Shown in pieces: positions 56,010 through 64,000 of a stretch of 64,000 bases of DNA. Under the pieces are notes generated by a model. It saw only the letters and a program-made list of their open reading frames with translations, did not search any database and was not told the DNA's origin. Both the position numbers and the translations under genes were made by a program. This stretch comes from Candidatus Marinarcus aquaticus (GTDB lineage: Bacteria; Campylobacterota; Campylobacteria; Campylobacterales; Arcobacteraceae). The stretch lies in the NCBI RefSeq assembly GCF_004116335.1, contig NZ_PDKN01000009.1:1-64000 (forward strand). Direction: 5' to 3'. Numbering within the stretch: position 1 is the stretch's first letter; every line of letters begins with the position of its first letter.

Positions 56010-57506
56010 TTAAAAAAATCCAAGGGCATCTTTACTGTAAGACGTTAAGATGTTTTTCGTGTGTCGGTAAGAGTTTAACATCATCATATGAGTTTCTCTA
56101 CCAATTCCTGATTTTTTATATCCACCGAATGATGCATGTGATGGATACATGTGGTAACAGTTAACCCATACTCGACCTGCTTGAATTGCTCGACTCATTT
56201 TATGCAGTTGGTGCGCATCTCTTGACCACACTCCTGAACCCAATCCGTAAATGGTGTCATTGGCAATTTCTATGGCTTCATCTTCATCTTTAAAAGTAGT
56301 TACAGCAAGTACGGGACCAAAAATCTCTTCTTGGAAGATTCTCATTTTGTTATGACCTTTGAAAAGTGTCGGTTGAATATAAAAACCGTTAGGATAGGTT
56401 TCACTTTCATAGACATCACCCCCAATTAAACACTCAGCCCCTTCTTCTTTACCGATTTTAATATATTCTAAAATTTTCTCTTTTTGATTTAATGAACATT
56501 GCGCACCCATCATATTGGCTTCATCCAGCGGGTTTCCTAATTTAATGGCTTCGACTCGTTCCAATACTCTTTTTATAAACGGTTCATAAATAGATTCTTG
56601 AATCAAGGCACGTGAAGGGCAAGTACATACTTCTCCTGAGTTAAATGCAAACAGCACTAACCCTTCAATGGCTTTATCAAAAAAAGCATCGTCTGCATCC
56701 ATGATTGATTCAAAGAAAATATTAGGAGATTTACCACCTAATTCTAATGTAGAAGGAATAATGTTTTCAGTTGCATATTGCATGATGAGTTGACCGGTTG
56801 TGGTCTCTCCTGTAAACCCTACTTTTTTAATATCAGGGTGTGTAGAAAGATATTTCCCTATTTTTCCACCCGCACCGTTGATTATATTGACAGTACCTTT
56901 AGGTAAAACATCTTGAATGGTTTCCATTAATAATAAAATTGACATTGGTGTAGCTGAAGCAGGTTTCATGACCACACAGTTTCCTGCAGCTAACGCAGGT
57001 GCTAGTTTCCAAGCAGCCATAAGCAAAGGAAAGTTCCATGGAATAATTTGAGCAACAACACCATAAGGTTCAAAAATCTCTTGTGAAACGGTATTCTCAT
57101 CCAAATCAGCAACACTTCCTGATTCCGCACGAATAACGGATGCAAAATATCTGAAGTGGTCGACAACTAAAGGAAGATCTGCTACAAGTGTCTCACGAAT
57201 AGTTTTCCCATTATCTAAAGTTTCAGTAACGGCTATTGTCTCTAAATTTGCTTCAATCGCATCGGCAACTTTATTGAGCATGATGCTTCGTTCAACAACT
57301 GAAGTGTGTTTAAATGATTCAAACGCTTTATTTGCAGCTTGAATAGCCAATTCTACATCTTCTTCATTTGAACGAGGAATTTTAGTGAGTACCTCTCCGT
57401 CAACAGGTGAAATATTTTCAAAATATTCACCGCTTTTTGGCGCAATCCACTCTCCTCCGATAAAATTTTCATACTGAGGTTTATAGGTTGGTTTTGTATG
57501 TGTCAT
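56010..57506 (-). CDS. NAD-dependent aldehyde dehydrogenase (AldB/ExaC type)
   Basis: 498 residues. Catalytic Glu in TLELGGKSPN and Cys in NSGEVCTCPSRAL, with NAD-binding GFTGETTTG; the whole chain has the family length. The close match to acetaldehyde dehydrogenase II (ExaC/AldB) and the DUF779 neighbour suggest acetaldehyde or other short aldehydes as substrate. AAAGGAAAAAG precedes the ATG. It is divergent from the FIST-kinase gene, and the intervening 180 bp carries phased repeats, so it is probably controlled by that two-component pair. Confidence 0.95.
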   Translation of the reverse strand: MTHTKPTYKPQYENFIGGEWIAPKSGEYFENISPVDGEVLTKIPRSNEEDVELAIQAANKAFESFKHTSVVERSIMLNKVADAIEANLETIAVTETLDNGKTIRETLVADLPLVVDHFRYFASVIRAESGSVADLDENTVSQEIFEPYGVVAQIIPWNFPLLMAAWKLAPALAAGNCVVMKPASATPMSILLLMETIQDVLPKGTVNIINGAGGKIGKYLSTHPDIKKVGFTGETTTGQLIMQYATENIIPSTLELGGKSPNIFFESIMDADDAFFDKAIEGLVLFAFNSGEVCTCPSRALIQESIYEPFIKRVLERVEAIKLGNPLDEANMMGAQCSLNQKEKILEYIKIGKEEGAECLIGGDVYESETYPNGFYIQPTLFKGHNKMRIFQEEIFGPVLAVTTFKDEDEAIEIANDTIYGLGSGVWSRDAHQLHKMSRAIQAGRVWVNCYHMYPSHASFGGYKKSGIGRETHMMMLNSYRHTKNILTSYSKDALGFF

Positions 57507-57558
57507 ACTTTTTCCTTTATTTGAATTTTGTTTTCAAAAAGAAGTTTACACTATATTT

Positions 57559-57619
57559 ATAGCGTGAATAAAGCCCCAATATAGCGCGAATATAGCGTAT
57601 CCGTAGCATAAAAATAGCA
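57559..57619. promoter_or_regulatory. Six 11-bp-phased direct repeats, candidate response-regulator operator
   Basis: ATAGCG at 57559, AAAGCC at 57570, ATAGCG at 57581, ATAGCG at 57592, GTAGCA at 57603 and ATAGCA at 57614 start exactly 11 bp apart, i.e. on one face of the helix. OmpR/PhoB-class regulators bind such 11-bp direct repeats as tandem dimers. The array lies between the divergent aldehyde dehydrogenase and the FIST-kinase/OmpR-class regulator genes. Confidence 0.7.
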
Positions 57620-57687
57620 TTTGAAAATTTCTCCTATTTTTAGGGCTTTGGGGCAATATTTTTATTAAATTAAGGTTATGATTGTGT

Positions 57688-59598
57688 ATGCAAACATTTA
57701 CATATAAGTATGAACATCAAACATTAGAAAAGACCATACCTTTTGAAAAATTCAAGGATAAAGAAAATCTTCTAATACAAGTTTTTTGTGGCGAAAATAA
57801 AGAAATTTTACACTCTATTGCCAAGGATTTAAAAGAACAATTACCACAATGTGTATTGATCGGTACTACAACAGACGGTGAAATTAATAACTCAAATATA
57901 CATACGCATAGTACCATTATCTCATTTTCAATTTTTGATAAAACGACTCTGAGTAGTCACAGTATCAGTGGCAGTGATTATTATGAAGATGGAGAATCAT
58001 TAGCTCAAAAACTTATTAAAGAAAACACCAAACTGCTGATTTTATTCACAGATGGTACAACCGGAAACGGGGAAGAGTTTTTAAAAGGGATAGAATCGGT
58101 TAATAGTAATGTTATTATTTGTGGAGGGATGGCCGGAGATAACGGAAAATTTACACAAACATATATTTGTGAAAATGAAACCATTATAGAACAAGGTGCT
58201 GTTGGAGTTGCTTTGCATTCAGATGTTTTAGAAGTTTATAACGACTACCGTTTTAATTGGTCACCCATTGGTATTGAACATACCATTGATAAGATTGAAC
58301 ACAATCGAGTCTATACAATCTCAGGGATGACGCCTGTTGAATTTTATGAAAAATATTTAGGAAAAGAGGTTTCTAAAGAGTTGCCTTCAACAGGGATTGA
58401 ATTTCCTTTAATCGTTGAAAAAAACGGTTTCAATATTGCCCGAGCGGTTATTGCGAAACATTCAGATGGAAGCTTGAGTTTTGCAGGTAATTTAAAGCAA
58501 GGGGATAAGGTGCGTTTAGGGTTTGGAAATGCTGAAATGATTATGAAAAAATCAATCGATACTTATGATGCAATTTCTCAACAAAATGCACAAACTTTTT
58601 TTATCTATTCTTGTATGGCTCGACGACGATATATGCCCAATTTAATCAATATCGAGATTGATCCTTTTGTAAAAGTTGCACCCACGGTCGGCTTTTTTTC
58701 ATATGCGGAATTTTATCATCACCAAGGGCACAATGAACTTTTAAATCAAACATTTACGGTGGTGGGATTGTGTGAATCTGATTGTGGAAAAGATCCAAAA
58801 GGTACAGACTTCAAGAAAAAAACAGAACATGAAAAGAATGAATATGCCGTAACTATTGGAGCATTAACACATTTAATTGAACAATCGACACTGGATTATG
58901 ATAAGCAAAGAATACGTTTACAAACAGAAAAAAACTATTCTAATAATTTGCTCAAATCGCAAGATTTATTTATCAAACATGCTGTACATGAAACCAATAC
59001 GCCTTTGAGTGTGATCATGAATAATATTGAACTTTTTGAGATGGAATATGGTAAAAACCTTTATTTATCGAACATTGAAGCTGCCATGAAAAATGTTTTT
59101 AGCATCTATGATGATTTGTCGTATTTGATTAAAAATGAGCAGGTGATATATGTAAAGCACGACATTGATTTAGTGGATTATCTTAGGAGTCGTATTGAGT
59201 TTTTTGATATTGTGGCAAAAAAAGGAAAATTGGCATTTCAATTTGAGAGTGCTTTAGAGAATTTTAATATTCATTTTAATGAAACAAAACTGCAACGTAT
59301 TATTGATAATAATATCACCAATGCTATAAAATATACCAAAGAAATGGAAATGATATATATTACTCTTCAAAAAGAAGATGAGGGTTGCAGTGTTGCATTT
59401 AAAAGTAAATCTTTACAAATAGAGAATCCGGATAAAATTTTTGAACAGTTTTACAGAGAACACTCCAAACAAAAAGGTTTTGGATTGGGGTTAAATTTAG
59501 TTAAAGAGATTTGTGACAGTGAAAAGATAAAAATAGAATTGAAATCTAACGAAGATGAAACGGCGTTTATTTACTATTTTACGGGAGTGAATGTATGA
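57688..59598 (+). CDS. FIST-domain sensor histidine kinase
   Basis: About 636 residues from ATG 57688; TTG 57682 is an alternative. The FIST_N (about 15-200) and FIST_C (about 205-370) sensing domains have no transmembrane helix, so the kinase is cytoplasmic. The phosphoacceptor is His434 in AVHETNTPLS, and the ATPase has the N box IIDNNITNAIKY and the G2 box GFGLGLNLV. The G1 box (DxGxGI) is degenerate (KSKSLQIEN). FIST domains bind small ligands, probably amino-acid-like. It overlaps the response regulator by four bases. Confidence 0.9.
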   Translation: MQTFTYKYEHQTLEKTIPFEKFKDKENLLIQVFCGENKEILHSIAKDLKEQLPQCVLIGTTTDGEINNSNIHTHSTIISFSIFDKTTLSSHSISGSDYYEDGESLAQKLIKENTKLLILFTDGTTGNGEEFLKGIESVNSNVIICGGMAGDNGKFTQTYICENETIIEQGAVGVALHSDVLEVYNDYRFNWSPIGIEHTIDKIEHNRVYTISGMTPVEFYEKYLGKEVSKELPSTGIEFPLIVEKNGFNIARAVIAKHSDGSLSFAGNLKQGDKVRLGFGNAEMIMKKSIDTYDAISQQNAQTFFIYSCMARRRYMPNLINIEIDPFVKVAPTVGFFSYAEFYHHQGHNELLNQTFTVVGLCESDCGKDPKGTDFKKKTEHEKNEYAVTIGALTHLIEQSTLDYDKQRIRLQTEKNYSNNLLKSQDLFIKHAVHETNTPLSVIMNNIELFEMEYGKNLYLSNIEAAMKNVFSIYDDLSYLIKNEQVIYVKHDIDLVDYLRSRIEFFDIVAKKGKLAFQFESALENFNIHFNETKLQRIIDNNITNAIKYTKEMEMIYITLQKEDEGCSVAFKSKSLQIENPDKIFEQFYREHSKQKGFGLGLNLVKEICDSEKIKIELKSNEDETAFIYYFTGVNV

Positions 59599-60260
59599 AA
59601 ATGTTACTGCTTGAAGATGATACAATGTTGGGAGAAGCGATTACAAAGTATATAGAATCAACAGGACATGTTGTGAAGTTGGTCAAAAATGGGAATGATG
59701 CTTTGGCGCTTATTGGGGTTGAAAAATTTGATTTGTTGATTTTTGATATTACTGTACCCGGAATGGATGGGTTAACGTTGCTTGAAACCATTCATAATAA
59801 TAAAATACGAATTCCCACGATTTTTATATCTGCTTTGATTGATATTGAGGATATTTCGCGTGCCTTTGACTTGGGTTGTTTTGATTATTTGAAAAAGCCG
59901 TTTCATCTAAAGGAACTCACTTTACGTATTGATAAGTTACTTCAAATACGACAAGGTCCACAAGCCCATAAGCGTCTTTCAAAATCATACAGCTTTGACA
60001 GTGATACGTTAACTCTATTATTTAATAATGAACCTCAGATTTTGCATAAACGTCAACTTCAAATTATAGAATTGCTTTCTCAAAATAGAAGCAGAGTGGT
60101 TAATTATGATATGTTCAGAGAATATGTTTGGAATGATGATGAAATTGATAATGCAACCATTCGAGCTGAAGTGAATCGAGTGAAAAAGAGTTTGCGTGAA
60201 GACTTCATTATCAATATTCGCTCAATTGGTTATATGATTGAGCGACCAACATCTTTATAA
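59595..60260 (+). CDS. OmpR/PhoB-family response regulator
   Basis: 221 residues. Receiver domain with acidic pocket LEDD, phosphoacceptor Asp51 (LLIFDITVPGMDG) and switch Lys in YLKKPF, then a winged helix (HKRQLQIIELLSQNRSRVV to IRSIGYMIE). It is the partner of the FIST kinase (ATGA overlap). The phased 11-bp repeats upstream of the kinase gene are the obvious candidate operator, which would control both this operon and the aldehyde dehydrogenase. Confidence 0.94.
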   Translation: MKMLLLEDDTMLGEAITKYIESTGHVVKLVKNGNDALALIGVEKFDLLIFDITVPGMDGLTLLETIHNNKIRIPTIFISALIDIEDISRAFDLGCFDYLKKPFHLKELTLRIDKLLQIRQGPQAHKRLSKSYSFDSDTLTLLFNNEPQILHKRQLQIIELLSQNRSRVVNYDMFREYVWNDDEIDNATIRAEVNRVKKSLREDFIINIRSIGYMIERPTSL

Positions 60261-60557
60261 TGTGGTATTTAAGCAGATGTCGGTTGCTCTTGTGTTTGTT
60301 TTTTTTAAAGTAAATCCTTCTTCCTGATACTGTCCACATCATTAATCCAAAAAACAATACAAATACGTCTATGTTTACTGGGATGGAGTAGTTGTATGTT
60401 GAGGATAAAATAGATACAATACTCTATAAAAAAGTGATGGAATACAAACTGTTATGTATCAAATAAAAGTTTCGATTGAAAGTGAAATGATGACTTGGAT
60501 AACCAGAGTCTATTTGGATTTGTATGCATACATCTAAGAGTAAAGAAAAAAGAGATC
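60261..60557. other. Intergenic region without a confident gene
   Basis: This 297 bp stretch holds no good forward ORF. On the minus strand a frame reads SIPVNIDVFVLFFGLMMWTV followed by a basic tail and runs into the end of the regulator gene. It looks protein-like (one hydrophobic helix then basic residues) but lacks a clear start and overlaps the regulator antisense. It may be the remnant of a small membrane protein. Confidence 0.4.
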
Positions 60558-61214
60558 ATGAAAAAAAAAGAGTTTAAAAATCTGCTTCAAAATCTTCCTA
60601 AACGTCCAGGTGTAATGGGGCGAGACAAACTGTTTAACAGTGCGGTGCTTATTCCTTTTGTTAAAATCAAAGGGGAGTATTATATCCTTTTTCAAAAACG
60701 AGCAAAACATATACGTCAAGGGGGAGATATCTGTTTTCCTGGAGGTGGTTTTGAAGAAGGGATTGATAAGAGTTTTAAACAAACGGCTCTTCGAGAGATC
60801 AATGAAGAGTTGGGTATTAAGAAAAAAGAGATCAAAATCATTGGTCGTTTGGATACCATGGTAGCAAGTTTTGGTGCAATTGTAGAACCGTTTATTGGCT
60901 TGGTGAAAAAGTCTGCATTAAAAAAGATGGTCATTGATCACAATGAAGTTGAAAATACGCTTCTTATTCCTTTGGATTATTTTAAATCGCATGAACCTGA
61001 AGTCTATAATTTGCGAAGTGAAGTAAAACCTTATCATATTGATGAAATGGGCAACAAAGAGGTCTATTTCCCTGTCGATGAGTTGGGCTTACCTCAAACC
61101 TATCGTAAACCTTGGGGACATAAAAAACACAAAGTTTATGTTTATAAATACGAAGGTGAAGTCATTTGGGGAATGACCGCAGTGATTTTAAATGATTTGC
61201 TTCAAAGGTATTAA
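60558..61214 (+). CDS. Nudix hydrolase (CoA pyrophosphatase-like)
   Basis: 218 residues from ATG 60558; an in-frame Met 21 codons earlier has no ribosome-binding site. The Nudix box GGGFEEGIDKSFKQTALREI continues with NEELGI, and the preceding region ILFQKRAKHIRQGGDICFPGG is like the UPF0035 CoA-type subgroup. These enzymes hydrolyse CoA or related nucleotide derivatives. The substrate is not certain. Confidence 0.88.
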   Translation: MKKKEFKNLLQNLPKRPGVMGRDKLFNSAVLIPFVKIKGEYYILFQKRAKHIRQGGDICFPGGGFEEGIDKSFKQTALREINEELGIKKKEIKIIGRLDTMVASFGAIVEPFIGLVKKSALKKMVIDHNEVENTLLIPLDYFKSHEPEVYNLRSEVKPYHIDEMGNKEVYFPVDELGLPQTYRKPWGHKKHKVYVYKYEGEVIWGMTAVILNDLLQRY

Positions 61215-61215
61215 C

Positions 61216-61560
61216 TCAAAGCGTTATCACCGCATAACTCTCATCTTTTAAGGCTTTGGTTAAAAGCTCTCCGGTGTGATTGATTTGAATGTTCAAGGCT
61301 TCTAATTCTTCCACACATGCATACTCTTCCACACATACAATGCATGCACTCATCTCCACACCACTTGTTTGCATCTCTTTGATTTTTTCTTGCAGGGTTG
61401 TATCGTGAGCAATGAGTTTAATCGAAGGCCCCCATAACATTAAATGAGCCGTTTTCCAATATCCTCGTTCTAAAACAACATTTCCATACAGCAATGGAAA
61501 CTTCAATGCAACCTCTCTGTCACCGCTACTGAGTACTATAAGTAAATTTTCTTTTTCCAT
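61216..61560 (-). CDS. DsrE-like family protein
   Basis: 114 residues with the DsrE/F fold pattern (NLLIVLSSGDREVALKFPLLYG at the start, AHLMLWGPSIKLI in the middle). A Cys pair (ACIVCVEEYACVEEL) lies where sulfur-transfer members have a reactive Cys. Many relatives near respiratory or sulfur genes have unknown roles. It converges on the Nudix gene. Confidence 0.7.
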   Translation of the reverse strand: MEKENLLIVLSSGDREVALKFPLLYGNVVLERGYWKTAHLMLWGPSIKLIAHDTTLQEKIKEMQTSGVEMSACIVCVEEYACVEELEALNIQINHTGELLTKALKDESYAVITL

Positions 61561-61633
61561 AAAAATCCCTAAAAAGCTTTTGTGGTTATTTTATCTAATT
61601 ATGTTAAAATATTTTATACTTAAGGAGAAAAAT

Positions 61634-62248
61634 ATGAATAAAATTTTATGTCAAACAAAAGATATATACCCTTCTAAAATTGTCTGTATCGGGCGTAATT
61701 ATGTGGATCATATTAAAGAATTAAACAACGATGTACCTGAAGAGATGGTCTTTTTTATTAAACCCAATTCTTCGATTTCACCAATATTACAGATACCACA
61801 AGGGCATACTTCTTGTCACTATGAAGCCGAAATATCGTTTTTAATAGAAGAGGGAAAAATAAGTGCAGTGGGATTTGGATTGGATTTAACGTTAAGAGAG
61901 GTACAAAGCCAATTGAAGAAAAAAGGCTTACCGTGGGAAAGAGCCAAAGCATTTGATGGGGCATCCGTTTTTTCTGAATTTGTTCCTTTTGTTTATCAAA
62001 ATGAAAATTTGCACGTGCGTCTTTTTATTGATGAGGTTCTTATACAAAATGGCAGTGTGGAATTAATGATCAATAAGCCAGAAGAGATTATTAAAGAGGC
62101 CAATACGTTTTTAAGCTTTGAAGATGGCGATATTTTAATGACCGGTACTCCTGCAGGTGTGGGAGAGTTACAAGTGGGTGCACAATTTAAAGGGCAGATT
62201 TTACTTGATCATCGTGTTATTGTGGAAAAACAGTGGCAAGTAAATTAG
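61634..62248 (+). CDS. Fumarylacetoacetate hydrolase family protein
   Basis: 204 residues from ATG 61634 with AAGGAG eight bases upstream. FAH fold with metal ligands in HYEAEISFLIEEGK (Glu-x-Glu), CIGRNYVDHIKEL near the start and LMTGTPAGVGELQVG near the end. Such short FAH proteins are acylpyruvases or oxaloacetate tautomerases/decarboxylases. The exact substrate is not decided by sequence. Confidence 0.9.
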   Translation: MNKILCQTKDIYPSKIVCIGRNYVDHIKELNNDVPEEMVFFIKPNSSISPILQIPQGHTSCHYEAEISFLIEEGKISAVGFGLDLTLREVQSQLKKKGLPWERAKAFDGASVFSEFVPFVYQNENLHVRLFIDEVLIQNGSVELMINKPEEIIKEANTFLSFEDGDILMTGTPAGVGELQVGAQFKGQILLDHRVIVEKQWQVN

Positions 62249-62302
62249 AGTTTTATTCAAATCGTGATATGGTTACTTTTTAAATAATTTTGGGAATTAA
62301 AA

Positions 62303-63733
62303 ATGAATATAAAATATAAAGTTGTTTTTACTGTTACTTTTTTATTGATCTCGTTTTCTATAGGTTCGTCCATATTAAACTATATGAAGGCTTTAGAAGA
62401 GACACAAACGCAACTCAAAGAGCGTTCACTGCCTTTGTCCATTGACAATATCTATACAGAAGTGCAAAAAAACTTGATTGAACCCACCTTGGTCTCTTCA
62501 ATGATGGCCAATGATACGTTCTTAAAAGATTGGTTGTTGCTTGAAGAGACAGATGTAGATAAAATCACCAAATATTTAGAGACCATTAAAAATAAATACA
62601 ACATGTTTACCACATTTTTAGTTTCTGAAAAAACGGGCAACTACTACACATATACAGGTCTGTTGGAAAAAATTGAAAAAGAGAACTCTAACAACTCTTG
62701 GTATTATAAATTTAAAGCCATACAAGAACCGTATGAAATCAATTTGGATTTTAATAAGTTCATGGGTGATTCTTTGATCATGTTTGTTAATTACAAAATT
62801 TTTGATGAGAAGTATCATTATTTGGGGGCAACGGGTATTGGTATAAAAATCTCTTATATCAATGATATGCTCAAACATTTCAGAGTAAAATATAAATTTA
62901 AGGTCTATTTTGTTGATAAAAATGGCAATGTTGTGCTTTCTGAGAACAACAATACGCTTAAAAGTTTAAATGACATTGAAGGACTTAAAGCGTATAAAGA
63001 TGATATCTTGGTTGAAAACAGCAACGTGATTGAGTACATGGAAAAAAACCGACACTATGTTTTAAACACCAAATACATCAAAGAGTTGAACTTGCATCTT
63101 ATTGTTGAAGCAAAGGTTGAGAACTTTACTGCTGAAGTTGAGAAGACTTTTTATTTGAACTTGATCATCTCTTTGGGAGTGACGTCACTTATTATTTTCA
63201 TTATTTTGGTTACGATTAAAGAGTATAACCGTAAACTTGAACGCTTGGCTGCTTTTGACAGTCTGACAAAACTGCCAAATCGACGAAATTTTAATCAATA
63301 TTTTGAAAAAGCCTTAAGACTTTTTGCTCGAGATAACACACCTCGTTCGGTGGTCTTTTTTGATATTGATAACTTTAAACTCATTAATGATAACTACGGG
63401 CATTTAGTAGGAGATAGGGTCTTAAAAAGAATTGCCACAATATTGAATATGCAAATCCGAAGTAGTGATATGGTTTCACGATGGGGTGGAGAGGAATTTT
63501 TAGTTTTATTAAATGACTCTCAACTTGAAGACAGTGTTGAGATTGCACAAAAAATTCGTATTTCGTTTGAAAATGATATTGAATTGAATGATTTGATTAA
63601 AGGGGGCGTGACGGCCAGTTTTGGAGTGACTACTTTTAAAGAAGGCGATACCATAGAAAAGATTGTGGCACGTGCAGACAAAGCACTCTATGAAGCAAAA
63701 CGCAGTGGCAAAAACATAGTTATACAGGGATAA
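62303..63733 (+). CDS. Membrane diguanylate cyclase with Cache-like sensor
   Basis: 476 residues. Transmembrane helix (8-28), a periplasmic dCache-like sensor (about 35-275), a second helix (about 285-305) and a GGDEF domain with active site RWGGEEFLVLL and the inhibitory RSSD motif just before it. It would make cyclic di-GMP. Its sensor differs from the dual sCache protein at 33.5 kb, so it probably reports another signal. Confidence 0.93.
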   Translation: MNIKYKVVFTVTFLLISFSIGSSILNYMKALEETQTQLKERSLPLSIDNIYTEVQKNLIEPTLVSSMMANDTFLKDWLLLEETDVDKITKYLETIKNKYNMFTTFLVSEKTGNYYTYTGLLEKIEKENSNNSWYYKFKAIQEPYEINLDFNKFMGDSLIMFVNYKIFDEKYHYLGATGIGIKISYINDMLKHFRVKYKFKVYFVDKNGNVVLSENNNTLKSLNDIEGLKAYKDDILVENSNVIEYMEKNRHYVLNTKYIKELNLHLIVEAKVENFTAEVEKTFYLNLIISLGVTSLIIFIILVTIKEYNRKLERLAAFDSLTKLPNRRNFNQYFEKALRLFARDNTPRSVVFFDIDNFKLINDNYGHLVGDRVLKRIATILNMQIRSSDMVSRWGGEEFLVLLNDSQLEDSVEIAQKIRISFENDIELNDLIKGGVTASFGVTTFKEGDTIEKIVARADKALYEAKRSGKNIVIQG

Positions 63734-63736
63734 CGG

Positions 63737-64000
63737 ATGCAATATAATGAACTTACAGATGAAGAGAAATATGTCATAGAACACAAAGGGACAGAACGTC
63801 CGTTTAGTGGAAAATATTATGAGTTTTATGAAGAGGGAGTATATACTTGTAAAAAATGTGGTGCAAAATTGTTTGACTCCAGCAGTAAGTTCAGTTCAGG
63901 ATGTGGTTGGCCCAGTTTTGATGATGACTTAGGAACGGTTAAGAGAGTGCCCGATGCAGATGGACGACGTACAGAAATTGTGTGTGCAAAATGCGGCGGG
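63737..64000 (+). CDS. msrB: Peptide methionine-(R)-S-oxide reductase MsrB (3' end outside window)
   Basis: The first 88 residues are visible: ELTDEEKYVIEHKGTERPFSG, the zinc pair CKKCG and VCAKCG, and SGCGWPSFDDD, all typical of MsrB. It reduces R-methionine sulfoxide in proteins. The catalytic Cys (RYCIN region) lies past the end of the window. The ATG is three bases after the GGDEF gene stop. Confidence 0.95.
   Translation, partial: MQYNELTDEEKYVIEHKGTERPFSGKYYEFYEEGVYTCKKCGAKLFDSSSKFSSGCGWPSFDDDLGTVKRVPDADGRRTEIVCAKCGG

Noticed and set aside
1-64000. tRNA or rRNA genes
   Set aside because: No cloverleaf or rRNA segments were recognised apart from the tmRNA.

Overview
The window is a 64 kb chromosomal segment of a low-GC Campylobacterota (Epsilonproteobacteria), most likely an Arcobacter-type marine bacterium. 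Supporting evidence is a tmRNA whose tag reads ANNTNYAPAYAKVA (close to the Campylobacter tag), the carboxynorspermidine polyamine route, many environmental sensors (a chemoreceptor, GGDEF enzymes, hybrid periplasmic-binding kinases) and the tig-clpP-def gene order. Genus-level assignment is an inference from style, not from rRNA.

Layout. 1-14.9 kb: the end of a chemoreceptor, small membrane proteins, a Sel1-repeat protein, a tandem hemerythrin, tmRNA, carboxynorspermidine dehydrogenase, rubredoxin, carboxynorspermidine decarboxylase (apparently with an ATC start), two PPK2 polyphosphate kinases, a VWA-TPR protein, then tig-clpP-def-comM. 14.858-30.589 kb: a 15.7 kb Tn7-like transposon inserted in comM, with a 5 bp target duplication (CCTTG) and imperfect inverted ends. 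30.6-64 kb: the comM 3' fragment, a membrane protein, a WG-repeat lipoprotein, era, a GGDEF sensor, a type II secretion/type IV pilus-like ATPase operon, folE, mgtE, an M23 peptidase, purL, purH, a 5'-nucleotidase, an ORF6N protein, a J-domain protein, an NfeD-slipin pair, an MFS transporter, an NMT1-hybrid histidine kinase, an aldehyde dehydrogenase with its DUF779 partner, a divergent FIST-kinase/response-regulator pair, Nudix, DsrE-like, FAH, GGDEF and the start of msrB.

The transposon is the centre of interest. Its right half is a compact operon read leftward: tnsA, tnsB, tnsC, tniQ and a zinc-finger protein resembling TnsF, the selector known to direct Tn6022-type elements to comM. Converging on this operon is a gene on the other strand whose C-terminus resembles TnsE, which in Tn7 directs insertion into replicating or conjugating DNA. 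The left half is AT-rich cargo: a 977-residue AlbA/Schlafen-like plus NACHT NTPase, a secreted EndA/Dns-family DNase, small unknown proteins, and an overlapping ParB-like / D12-class adenine methyltransferase pair. Breaking comM (the helicase that helps integrate transformed DNA) while carrying a secreted DNase would reduce natural transformation at two steps, which could protect the element from being removed by recombination. The NACHT and ParB-methyltransferase genes look like candidate defence or modification functions.

Other points of note are six 11-bp-phased repeats between the aldehyde dehydrogenase and the FIST kinase/regulator pair, two long (120-150 bp) intergenic hairpins, and a PPK2 with an integrase-arm-like N-terminus.
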